A stretch of 64,000 nucleotides of DNA from NCBI RefSeq assembly GCF_051106095.1, contig NC_135791.1, forward strand, positions 7,609,001 through 7,673,000, given 5' to 3'. Positions 23,257 through 37,300 of this stretch are shown here, in pieces. This DNA is from Pogona vitticeps (taxonomy: Eukaryota > Chordata > Lepidosauria > Squamata > Agamidae). The notes beneath the pieces were generated by a model. The model was not told where the DNA came from, made no database searches, and saw only the letters and a program-made list of their open reading frames with translations. Numbering within the stretch: the first letter of the stretch is position 1; each line of letters starts with the position of its first letter. The position numbers and the translations under genes are program-made.

Positions 23257-24557
23257 TGTTGTTATTTAGTCGTTAAGTCATGTCCGACTCTTCATGACCC
23301 CATGGACCAGAGCACGCCAGGCCCTCCTGCCTCCCGGAATTGGGTCAAATTCATGCTGGTAGCTTTGATGACACTGTCCAACTATCTCATCCTCTTTCAT
23401 CCCCTTCTCCTCTTGCCTTCACACTTTGCCAACATCAGGGTCTTTTCCACAGAGATTTCTCTTCTCATGAGATGGCCAAAGTATTGGGAGTCTCAACTTC
23501 GGGATCTATGCTTCAGAGTTGATTTCCTTCAAAACGGATAGGTTTGTTCGCCTTACAGTCCAGGAGACTCTCAAGAGTCTCCTCCAGCACCACAATTCAA
23601 AAGCATCAATTCTTTGGCGGTCAGCCTTCTTTATGGTACATTTTTGTCCTTTATAATGTCCATCTTTGCACAAAATGTTGCTTTAATATCTCCAATTTTC
23701 TTGAACAGATCTCTGGTTTTTCCCTTTTTATTATTTTCCTCCATATCTTTGCACTGTTCATTTAAGGCCCTCTTGTCTCTCCTTGCTATTCTTTGGAAGT
23801 CTGCATTCCATTTTCTGTAATTTTCCCTATCTCTCTTGCATTTTGTTTCCCTTCTCCTCTCTGCTATTTGTAAGGCCTTGTTGGACAGCCACTTTGCTCT
23901 CTTGCATTTCCTTTTCTTTGGGATGGTTTCTGTTGCTGTCTCCTGTACAATGTTACAAGCCTCCATCCATAGCTCTTCAGACACTCTGTCCAACAAATCT
24001 AATTCCTTAAATCTGTTCTTCACTTCCTCTGTGTATTCATAAGGTATTTGGTTTAGATTATACCTGACTAACCCAGTGGTTTTTCCTTCTTTCTTCAGTT
24101 TAAGCTTGAGTTTTGCTATAAGAAGCTGATGATCAGAGCCACAATCAGCTCCAGGTCTTGTTTTTGCTGACTGTAGCTTCTCCATCTTTGGCTGCAGATA
24201 ATATAATCAATCTGGTTTTGATATTGTCCATCTGGTGATGTCCATGTGTAGAGTCGCCTCTTGTTGGAAAAGAGTGTTTGTGATGACCAGCTTGTTCTCT
24301 TGACAAAACTCTATTAGCCCTAGCCCTGCTTCGTTTTGAACTCCAAGATGAAACTTACCTCTTGTTCCTTTTAGCTCTTGACTCCCTACTTTAGCATTCC
24401 AATCCCCTATAATGACAAGAAAATCTTTCTTTGCTGTCAGTTCTTGAAGGTGTTGTAAGTCTTCATAGAATTGGCCAATTTCAGCCTCTTCAGCATCTGT
24501 GGTTGGTGCATAAACTTGGATTACTGTGATGTTGAAAGGTCTGCCTTGGATTCATTT
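23257..24557 (-). mobile_element. BovB LINE with large internal deletion
   Basis: On the minus strand the right part encodes the end of the endonuclease domain and following linker (LQELTAKKDF, then YNLNQIPYEYTEEVKNRF and RAKWLSNKALQIAERRRETK). Near 23636 it jumps straight to the BovB 3' terminal region, so the reverse transcriptase is missing. CAATTATT at 23249-23256 and 24558-24565 bounds the whole, so both parts belong to one insertion. Confidence 0.85.
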
Positions 24558-25224
24558 CAATTATTACCAGTCTTTAAATTTGTGGTTGGTTAACTATGCC
24601 TCTCCCTTAAGCAGTCTGATGGATTGGGTGCTGGCTAGGTGACAGCTTGGAGAAGTCAATGTCAACTGGATTACCATGTCAACTGGATTACTCTCAGCAT
24701 GAATTACCCATGCTTCTTTTCTCTCCCTTTGCTATTCAGGACAATGGAATACCTGCCAGCCTGGCAACAAAATGTTTATACTTTAGTAATCACTTTATAT
24801 AAAACACCTTCCAAAGTACATACGTAGTTAAACAACTTTTGCTTGTAACGACTAGTGTGGTTTCAGCACTAATTGACAACAATCAGGAATATAACAACCA
24901 TTTACAGAACTCGTGGCTTATGATGATGAAAGTTTAAAAGCAACAAGGAGTAGAAATATAAAATGAGTCTATCTGAGCCACTCCTGAAATCTTCAGGGGA
25001 AGCCTTTTCTCGATTATCCTACTCACACAAGTGTTTTGGTGAGGACAAGAGCTAGGGTCTTCCCAGCTGTTGTTCTGCAGCTGTGGAACTCCTTTCCACG
25101 AGAGGTGAAGCAGAAAGAAGCATTTTTAGTTAAACAAGCTACTAACTGGCTTTTGTGAAAAGGTCATTTTATGGCGGTGCTGTATGTTGCCTTTTCCTCT
25201 TGTGCATTCAGACTGTTTTAATTA

Positions 25225-25390
25225 CCGTATTTTTCGCTCCATAAGACGCACCTTTCCATAAGACGCACCAATTTTTTAGGAGAAGAAAACAGGAAAATAT
25301 AATCTGTTTTCTTCGCTCCATAAGACGCACAGACTTTCCACCCCCCTGTTTTGTGGGGGAAAAGTGCGTCTTATGGTGCGAAAAATACGG
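25225..25390. mobile_element. Short TIR MITE, CCGTATTTTTCGC type
   Basis: The left end CCGTATTTTTCGCTCCATAA and the right end TTATGGTGCGAAAAATACGG are inverted repeats flanked by TA. AAGACGCAC recurs three times inside. The element is 166 bp with no coding capacity. Nearly clean ends suggest a young copy. Confidence 0.85.
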
Positions 25391-27117
25391 TAAGTGGTTG
25401 CATTTCATATACAGACTTATTTCCTTATATTGGTTGGTTTTAAGGTGTTGTATAACCTCTTGGCTTTTCCAGCTCTGTATGTTTTAATTCATGTCGCTGA
25501 ACTGCCTAGGATCCTGCAGGAGTGGGAATTTTAAAAAAATACATTACATTTATTAGTTCTTTGATAACAAAGAATCTCTTGGTTGGAAACAACTTAAAAT
25601 TAAAAAGCCAGTAAAATAACAAGTCCACATTACAAAAACAACCCATATCAGAACAAAGGTTAACATAATTTCAGGCATTATCTAATCATAGACAGCCACA
25701 TCCTAAAAGAATGCCACTGTTCATGGGCTGCATGTGGCCTCTATCCTAGTTGTCTGTGTGGTCCTCCATGGTCTCTGGACTGCCCCCACCAAGGAAAAGT
25801 GGAAACCTCTTAGTGAATGTCAGTTCCTAAATGACAGATGCAGGAGCTGACAACTAGCCCCACGGCCCCCAGACTTTGCCCAACTTCTGTCCTAAACAAT
25901 CACAGAATGCAGAGACTAAACTATTCATATGAATGGCTCTCTATGTTTCTAAAAAACACATACACACAATACAATATGTAGCATTTTAACTTTAGCTGAC
26001 TCAAATCACACGGTTTTGAGTGCTTCCTGCATTCCTATTAAGTACATTTGAAATGCTTCCTTTTAAAAACCAGCTGTAACATTCACAATTGGGCTTAGGT
26101 GGATTTAGAAAACAACACGAGAAAATAAACAGCCCTCTCTGGTGGTCATTTATTTTAACTCACTTCCTAAGAAAATTAACCAAGTCAGAAGAAAATAAAT
26201 ACACACTTGGGAAGTTGTTGTCTAAACATGAAACTCAGCAGTTTTTAACACAGGTCAAATCCCAGTTTTTTTCGGCTGTGTGACCAGGCCCTAAGGGGGT
26301 ATTTAGACAAGCATACAGTGTGTTATTTGGTTTGCTTTTGATGTGGTTTGATTTGCCCTATTTTTTGGAGGCCACATGTCTTTTAAGTAAGAGCAATTCA
26401 TCCTTTGGCAAGTTGCCCCAATCCTTTCTTACACAGTGGTAGGGCTGCAGTTTATCTGGTGCATCTGGGAGCGCTCCTGATTATCCTGTTCTGCAGTCTT
26501 TATGGTTGCTTAACTTGCTCCCAAATAGAGCTGTGGACAGCATTTTCTTCAGTGACAACCCTGTGACGTATGCAGTAGGTTGTGACAATAGAAAGGATGG
26601 AGGAGAAACTGTTTCCTCTATTTTCCTCTTCTCACAATTTTTATAATATTCTCCTAAGTGATGCAGCGCTATTTCAGATATAAGGGAGTGTCCATATTAG
26701 GCTGATATATTGCTGCAGCACTATGCCACTTACTAAATTAAAAGCACACACAAAAAGGTAAGTCGCCACATCCAGCAGAATGACAGCCGTGAAACAAGAG
26801 GAGAGATGGGTAGGAGAGGGGGTATCAAAAATTGAACGGGGGGGGGATTGGAACCATCTGAAGTGCTATATGAATCCTTTTCACGAGAGAAGAAACGTGT
26901 CCTATGTGAATGGAAAGATTATTCAAGAGGAGCAGTCCTGAAATTCAATAACTAAATAAATACATTTCCACAAGGACTTTAGAAAGTCACCAAATTCCAG
27001 TAAGTTTTATTTCACCCATTTAACATTTTTTAAAAATGCTTTAAATTTCAGACCATTGAAAGAATGGTGGCATTTAAAAGAAATTAAAACTATTTAAATA
27101 AATTTAAAATGTATTTA

Positions 27118-27190
27118 ATTTTAAGACCTGGATTTGAACCCAGATCTCCGGAGTCCTACTCCAACACCATACCCTTCACACCATACTGGC
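27118..27190 (-). mobile_element. tRNA-derived SINE head fragment
   Basis: On the minus strand, GTATGGTGTGAAGGGTATGG then GGAGATCTGGGTTCAAATCC has A-box-like and clear B-box (GGGTTCAAATCC) patterns. There is no full tRNA cloverleaf. Confidence 0.5.
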
Positions 27191-27435
27191 GTTTTACCAC
27201 ACTCACCCATATAAAGGCTTACTCTGCCCACTGGAACTCAAGTGCACTTGAATTCTCAATAGCAATTATAAAGGAGGGCAAGGAAGGGGAAATTGTGGCA
27301 CTCCAGACAGCGTTGGGAGTCCTGCATCTATCCCTTTCACTCGTGATCAGGGCTGATGCACGTTGAGGTTCAACATCTGGGAAGCCACTACCTCCCCACC
27401 ACGGCAGGTCTGGAAATTTGTTGCTAGTTTATGTT

Positions 27436-28038
27436 TTGTTGTTGTCGTTTAGTCGTTAAGTCGTGTCTGACTCTTCGTGACCCCATGGACCAGAGCACGC
27501 CAGGCCCTCCTATCTTCCACTGCCTCCCAGAGTTGGGTCAGATTCATGTTGGTGGCTTCAATGACCCTGTCCAACCATCTCGTCCTCTGTCGTCCCCTTC
27601 TCCTCTTGCCCTCATACTTTCCCAACATCAAGGTCTTTTCCAAGGAGTCTTCTCTTCTCATCAGATGGCCAAAGGATTGGAGCCTCAGCTTCAGGATCTG
27701 TCCTTCCAGTGAGCACTCAGGGTTGATTTCCTTCAGAATGGATAGGTTTGATCTCCTTGCAGTCCAGGGGACTCGCAAGAGCCTCCTCCAGCACCACAGT
27801 TCAAAAGCATCAATTCTTCGGCGGTCACCCTTCTTTATGGTCCAGCTCTCACTTCCGCACATCACGACAGAAAAAACCATAGCTTTGACTCTGCGGACCT
27901 TTGTCGGCAAGGTGATGTCTCTGCTTCTTAAGATGTTGTCGAGGTTTGTCATCGCTTTCCTCCCAAGAAGCGGGTGTCTTTTAATTTCCTGGCTGCTGTC
28001 ACCCTCTGCAGTGATCAGTTTCGGGATCTGTCCTCCCA
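27436..28038 (-). mobile_element. 5'-truncated BovB LINE with 10-bp TSD
   Basis: The minus strand has an uninterrupted frame from [19 protein letters not shown] through [20 protein letters not shown] to VHGVTKSQTRLND, the standard BovB C terminus. AGTTTATGTT at 27426-27435 and 28039-28048 is an exact target-site duplication. The open frame marks it as a fairly young copy. Confidence 0.92.
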
Positions 28039-28119
28039 GTTTATGTTCAGGTAATGTTTGTTTTGATTGTGATTGTGTTTACTGTCTTCTATTACTGTTT
28101 ATCTGTTTGTTTGTTTTTT

Positions 28120-30787
<2,668 letters not shown>

Positions 30788-30789
30788 AA

Positions 30790-31350
30790 ACCTTACTTCC
30801 CCATAAACGTGCGGTTGCGAGGCCGATGGCCAGCCATAGGATCAGGCGCAGCGAAGGGGACGCACCACCACCACCACCACCACCACCCCCACCCCCACCC
30901 CCCCGCCGCCGCCCACCTCGCTCCCTTTCGCGCCCTCCCTCCTTCCCGCCCGGCGCTTGACCAGGCCAGACCTCGGAATCCCCGCCCCTGGCCCCGCCCA
31001 CTCCTCTCCCCTCTGCGCGCAAGCGCAAGCGCACTCCCAGCCTGACGCCACTGGGAGGACGGGGCGGGGCGGGGCGGCCTATACGGAAGCGCGGACGTCA
31101 CACCCGCTTGCAGAGCAGCTGGGGCAGCTGCCGGAGGAGGAAGTCCGCTGGGAAGAGGGGAAGCTCGGGCAGGCAAGCAGGGGAGGAAGCGGTGAGTCGT
31201 GACCGGGAGGTGCTGTCGCTGCTATCCCTGGGCTGGGGTCCGGGCATGGGGCTTTGTCGTCTCGCTCCCCCTCCGGGGTAGGAAAGGGGGTGGGCAGGGG
31301 GTCCGCGGGAGAGGCAGCCCGCCGCTCCCTTGGGGTTTCTTCCCTTGCTT
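30790..31350 (+). promoter_or_regulatory. DHDDS CpG-island promoter
   Basis: This GC- and CpG-rich block has no TATA box. Tandem GC boxes (GGGGCGGGGCGGGGCGG) lie at 31061-31077, an ETS-like CGGAAG at 31084-31089, and a CRE-like GACGTCAC just after. A CAC/CCCCA-rich low-complexity tract lies at about 30863-30905. The layout suits a housekeeping gene. Confidence 0.8.
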
Positions 31351-34300
31351 CCAGGCTTTTTCTGCCCTGGGTTGCTATGGGTGGCAGATATTTGGTGTTT
31401 ATTTTAAAAAAGAACCATTGCATTCATTGAGCTAGTCTTTCTTTCTTAGTGGTTGATACTTATGTCTCCTCCTGGCATCTTATTCAATTCACTGGGGTTA
31501 CAGTATAAAGCGGGGGGGGGGTCTTTCTGAAGGAATCGTATGTGAAAAGTGCAGGCTAAACATACACACCAGCCCAGGACAGGTTAATTGGATATTCCTG
31601 CATGTCCAATCAGAATTCGATTATTGAGTGCAGTTTGCATTTATTTATTTACTTAGCTAGTTAGGTTTATTAATTAAAATATTTTGACTCTGCATTTCTC
31701 GTTAAAAAGAAGCCAAGGCAGCTTACATCATTAAAAGATAATATGTGAAGCTAAAAACAGTGAGTATGCAAAGGTGGTTTGCATCTTTAAAGACAGTATT
31801 TAAAGCTGAAAAAAAAATAAGTATACAAATACTTTAAAGGGTTAAAGAAATACCACTGTAAGAAATGGTAAACTAAAGCACTAAAAAAAATTCAAAGCAG
31901 CAAGACACAATTCATTTTAAACATCCCATCCAGAGCCTGTCACTGAGAGAAAACTTCCCTGAAGATAAGGTCAGATGGGGTCAGTCTGGTGTCCAGTGGG
32001 AGGGAGTTCCGAAGTCTGGGAGCACAAGTGTGCAGAGGAAATCTGAGGTATTCCTATCTGGGAGTAAAACCCATTCATTTCACCATGACTTTTCTGGGTT
32101 GTGTGTGTATATGTGTATATATTGTGGTGGGTGCTGCTAATACATAGGCTTCACATTAAATTCTGTTACAGAACTGGGTTGAGGAGAGCATGCATTTTCA
32201 AGTCAGAAGTTGTCACTTTTTGGATGTTTTGTAGGTGATGCATTAATCTTTACAGTAAATTGCAATACTGATTATTGATAAATTGAAGCATGTAACTCTT
32301 GTGGGTTGTATATGTTCCAACAAGTGAGCACATATGTAAGAGTCGGTGATACATTTTATTGAACCACTAAAAAAACCCCAACAAATTGCAAGTTTTTGTG
32401 GAGAAAATTCCACTTCATCAGGATGAGTATCTGAATACTGCAGAAAAACTGTAGCCAAGAGTCCAAAAATTGATGCTGCGTGTCTGTAAGAAGTGGAGTC
32501 TCAAGCATCCTTGTAGCATGGTTTGGAATTGTTACAACCCACTCTTAAGACATATGATTACACACTGGGCCACTTTTCAAGTTTTGCTTCCACTCTTATT
32601 TTGCTGTATCATAGAAGATAACATGTTGGTTTGTTGTTTTCAAAGTAGGGTTTCACCTTCTCCCCTTTCCTGTGTAGGAGAGGGGATAATTACATCTTCC
32701 TCTTTGGATGCAGTGCGTCTTCTTCTCAGCCACCCAGGCAATTAAAAAGAGCAGAGGAGTTTATTGGTATCCGTTGAGAAGTGCCGCCACTTCTCTTCAG
32801 GCCATCCAGATTGTCTACGTGGATGCTAATAAGTTTCCTAAATGTGTTCAGAGTTGTCGTGCAAGGAATGGGGCGGGAGCTCCTGTATGTGAAACAGCAA
32901 CAAAAATGTTTCTAATCCCTTCATTGTGAAAGCTAAATTAAAAGCTCTTCCCTGATGGACTGCTTTTCTGTGGACAGGGTTTGTTTGTGATTTTTTTATT
33001 GGAGGGTGAGCTATTTTTTAATCTGATACAAACACAGGTCTATGATCACAGCAAGTCCTTGTTCAAAGGGGTCCTGTGTTCCCTCTTTGATTGCTCTCTT
33101 GTGATCCTTATATCTTCAGCCTTCTCTGTTCCAATTTACTTCTCCCTTCAGCTCTGCTAGGAGCAGAGAATCCTATAGCTTATCATGACAAATAGATAAG
33201 GAATATAGGGGGCAAAGCACTCCCTGATGTGGCTAATGTTGTTGTAGATGTTATTGCAGCAAGGAGAGATGATGCGTAACTGACAGTGCAAACCTGTATA
33301 TAGCTGTCCGGGGGGTGGGGGGAATGCAGTTTATGGCACTTGCTCCAAGAGTCTTTGTTAAGCAGAGATGGGCAACTGTGACTCATCAGAAGGTGACTGG
33401 ACATGCAGGACTATTCCAGCTCCTATCACTCTTGGCTATTGACTACAGTGGCTCAAGTTGATGGGTCTACAGGTTTCTCACCCCTCTCCTAGATAGATGA
33501 GTATTGTCGCAGGTGTTAAAACAGAAAGGCATGGTTGACAAACAACCCATGCATTTACAATTACAGGGGCTAATGGGTGTGTGTAAATATTACTCATGAG
33601 GTGAGCAAAGCTATTCTCACTGCAAGAAGTTGTTGCTTCACTTGTGTGGGTAAGAAATCCCCAAGGTGTAGCCAGATCAGTCAATTATAATAGAAAACAT
33701 CAAAAACCCCGAATGATAAGGACTATCAAATGCGTTATGGCATAAGCTTTAGCTCATGAAAAGGTATTAAATTTAGTCCTTAAGGTGACACAGGGCCCTT
33801 TAATGTTATGTATTACATGTGTAGTCAACATCAAATGATGTAGCATTCCATGGAGATCGGACAGAGAGGGGCAAATTAGAGAAATTTCCTTTTGATTGTC
33901 TGGCAGATAATGTCCATGGGATATGGGTATTTAGGGTGATCGTTTATAGGTAACATTAGGGAAATTTGCAGTAGCAGTCATTGGGCCAGATAAAGAGATG
34001 CTTCAAGGCATATGTTCTTTCTGGTTAACATCCCTTCACAATTACTCAGTTGTAAAAAAACTGTGCAAATGTCTTATTGCATAGAAACACATATATTGCA
34101 GTGGATATTGTAACAGACAAGCATTTGTTGTTATTTAGTCGTTAAGTTGTGTCCGACTCTTTGTGACCCCATGGACTAGAGCATGCCAGGCCCCCTTCTT
34201 CCACTGCGTCCCAGAGTTTGGTCAAATTCATGTTGGTAGCTTTGATGACATTGTCATCAAACAGACAAGCATTACATAAGTATATTAAATAGGTAACCGG

Positions 34301-37300
34301 TTTGTGGAAAATGTTAGAAAATAATTTGTACAAAGCATTAATATTGTATTTCCATTTCAGCTTTTCTGTTTATTTGTTTTCTTTCCCACCTTTCTTCTGA
34401 TACTGGAATCCAAGGAGCTAAAAAAATGATTAAAGCAACAAATACAACTAGCTCCTAAAGATAGTCTGTATATTGTTTTCTTTCCTGTAAGCCAGTTCTG
34501 CTCCCCTCATGCAAGTCTCCCAAACGTGTTTGACTTCTGCTGCCACCTTGGCCAGTAGCCATACTGATAACAATGAGAAGAGTTGTCATCCAGCACATTT
34601 TGAGGATCTTGAGGTCTTGTGGATCTTGTGGTATTTAATTTTCTGGGAAATAAGTTCTGATCAGTTCAAAGAAACCTGAGCGCCCCCCTGCCCCCAGCAG
34701 TAGTCCATGTTTTCTTAGTGCATGGATTGGAAATACTGTATTTAGCCCTCCAAATGTTGCACCTGACCCAGCGTGGTCAATGGTAAAAGATTAAGAGAGC
34801 TGAAGTCCTACCCTTGTAAAAGCCCTAGGTTTCCAGCCATGCTTTCCTGTAGCCAGTCTTGCTCCGAGGACCATTGTCATTGGCCACTGTTCCACAACCT
34901 TGGGCCCTCCAGAAGTGTTGAGTTACAATTCTAGTCACACCTCTCATGCTGGTCAGTGGCCAAACTGGCTGACTTACAGTTCAACACATCTGAAAGGTGT
35001 CAGATTAGACAATGCGGTCATAGGGCCATGTCAGGCCAGAGATTCTGACACCCCGAACATGTCCCTAAGAGCCGTACATAGCTTTATAGACCTAGGGGGG
35101 AAATCAGAAACCTGTGTTCATCACAGCTGCCCTTTGTCTGAATTAAAACTTAATTCCAGAATGAAACCAGGCCATCATTGTGCCCCACAATCACAAAGCT
35201 GTGATTTCTTTCTTTTCTTCTTGCATGATGTTTGACTGTCTTTTCTTGTCATCTCCAGCAGCGTACTTGAGTAAGGGAAAACATGTCATGGATAAGAGAA
35301 GGAGAACTGTCCCTTTTTGAGAAATTCTGTGCCAGTGTAATAAAGGTAAGCGGTCTCTTAAACTGACTCTCTTAAGGTGTTTGAGTTTAATGCTTTCAGA
35401 TGCATGTTAGTACGGTGGGACCGTGTACATAGATTTTATGGGGGAACTTCAACAAGGTCCTGAGGAAGTAGGCTTGTACACAAAAGCTCACATTTAAATA
35501 TAGGTTAGTCTTTAAGTTGCCACAATGTTTTTGTTGTCCTCATTTTTTTCTTGTGTTTTTTTTCCCTGAGAGGCTTTTTTGCTTCTTCCAAAACTGCATT
35601 GATTCTTTTGAGGTTACATGACCCTTCCCTTTAAGTAATGCATAGTCAATAAAAGCTCCCCAAATATCTCTAAAGGTATTTGTTTGTCAAACCCTTTTTA
35701 AACTTAATATCATAAGTTAGTTTATCATTGATAACAATATTCCATACTTCTTTATAACATTCATTTAATGGAAATTCATGCTTTAATTTCCAATTTTTAG
35801 TTATAATTATTAATCTTGCTGCACAAACTAAGTTTGTTGTCAATTATTTAACTGCCCATTTCCATTGTTCTTTATCAAAGACTGATACCTGTGCAGTTCT
35901 CAGGGTAAACTCTACATTTAACTCCTGTATTTCATTAATTTCTTCAAAAAAACACAATACAGTGTGTTTCAAAATTAAATAAGAGTTCTGCTAAGTGCAC
36001 CGTGGGATTCAGGCCTGATCCTGCAATCCCTGCCACTCACATTATAAAAGACAGCGGATGAAGGCTCCAATGAGTGTAGCTTGATATCTGTCATGTCATT
36101 CTCTGTAGAAGCCCCTTGACTTCTGCCTCCCGTTCAGAGCTTAGGGGAAATGCCTTCTGCGGTGTACAGTGCTGAGGATCCCCCACTGTGGGAAGCCACT
36201 GGGGAATTTTAGGAGTTGTAGTCCAAAAAAAGAAAGAAAGAAAGAAAGAAAGAAACTTTCCCAAGCTCCAAGAAACGGTAGTGTCTGACATCCTGGGGTG
36301 TTGACTTGGCAGACTACAAATCCATAGTAGTTTTTATACCTGGCAGGGTAATGTTCAAAACCGCCTTTAGCTTTCTATAGTTTTGTTTCTGACTAAACGA
36401 TGATTATGCCAAAGAAAGTGAAGACCATGTGGCTTTCCACCAGTTGTTAAACTGCAGCTCCCATCAGCCCTAGCCTTCATACCCAGCAATGAAGGATCTT
36501 TGGGATGTGCAGCCCAACAACAGCTGGGATGACACGCTTTTGCCCATCTCTGGTTTTAAAGGAGGTATCATTTTTTCCAAGAGTTAAAGGCTCTGTTGCT
36601 CTCTTTCTCTTCGCTATGCTTTTCCTTGCCTGCAATTCTTGTTGTGCAGCACCGTCCTGTAATGTGGCGTTCACCAGATACTTTAGATTGGAACTCCTGT
36701 CACCTTGCCAGCCAGTGCTTTCCATGCTGTCTGTGGTTTGTGGGAGTTGTAGTCTAAAGCCATTAGACCATGCCAGACTGGAGTACAGTGGTGCCTCACT
36801 TAACGAGTGCACCGTTTAATGACGAATCCGCATAGCGATGTGGATGATTGGTAAGCATTTTACTTACCGATCTTCACATTGCAATGTTCTAAAAACAGCT
36901 GATCAGCGGTTCCAAAATGGCCGACGGAAGGAAAAAATGGCCGCCCACTCCATTTTCGCGCCCTGCCCTCGCTTACCGGGCAGCGAAAATGGCCGCCGGA
37001 TGGAGGATTCCCGCATAGCGGTGAGTTTTTCCCCCATAGGAACGCATTAAACGTGTTTTAATGCATTCCTATGGGTTCCCCCCCCCCCCCGCATAGCGAC
37101 GAATCCGGATAGCGACGATTTTTTTGGCATGGATTATCGTCGCTATGTGGGGCACCACTGTATAAGCTTTTCCACAGTGGATGGGCCTTAATGTGGGCAA
37201 ACATGTGAGCCCGTGTTACAGGTCTGGTGTGAAATCAGGCTGACTCTCATTCCATGGTTCTTCAGGCTCTCTTTTTCCTTTCTTTATGTGCAGGCAGGAC

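Noticed and set aside
27449-27952. A host gene of 167 residues on the minus strand
   Set aside because: The sequence is the standard BovB C terminus within a copy bounded by an exact target duplication.
30793-31176. Minus-strand frame at the DHDDS promoter suggesting a divergent gene
   Set aside because: Low-complexity CAC/GGT repeats and CpG-island composition explain it; no splice sites or domain.
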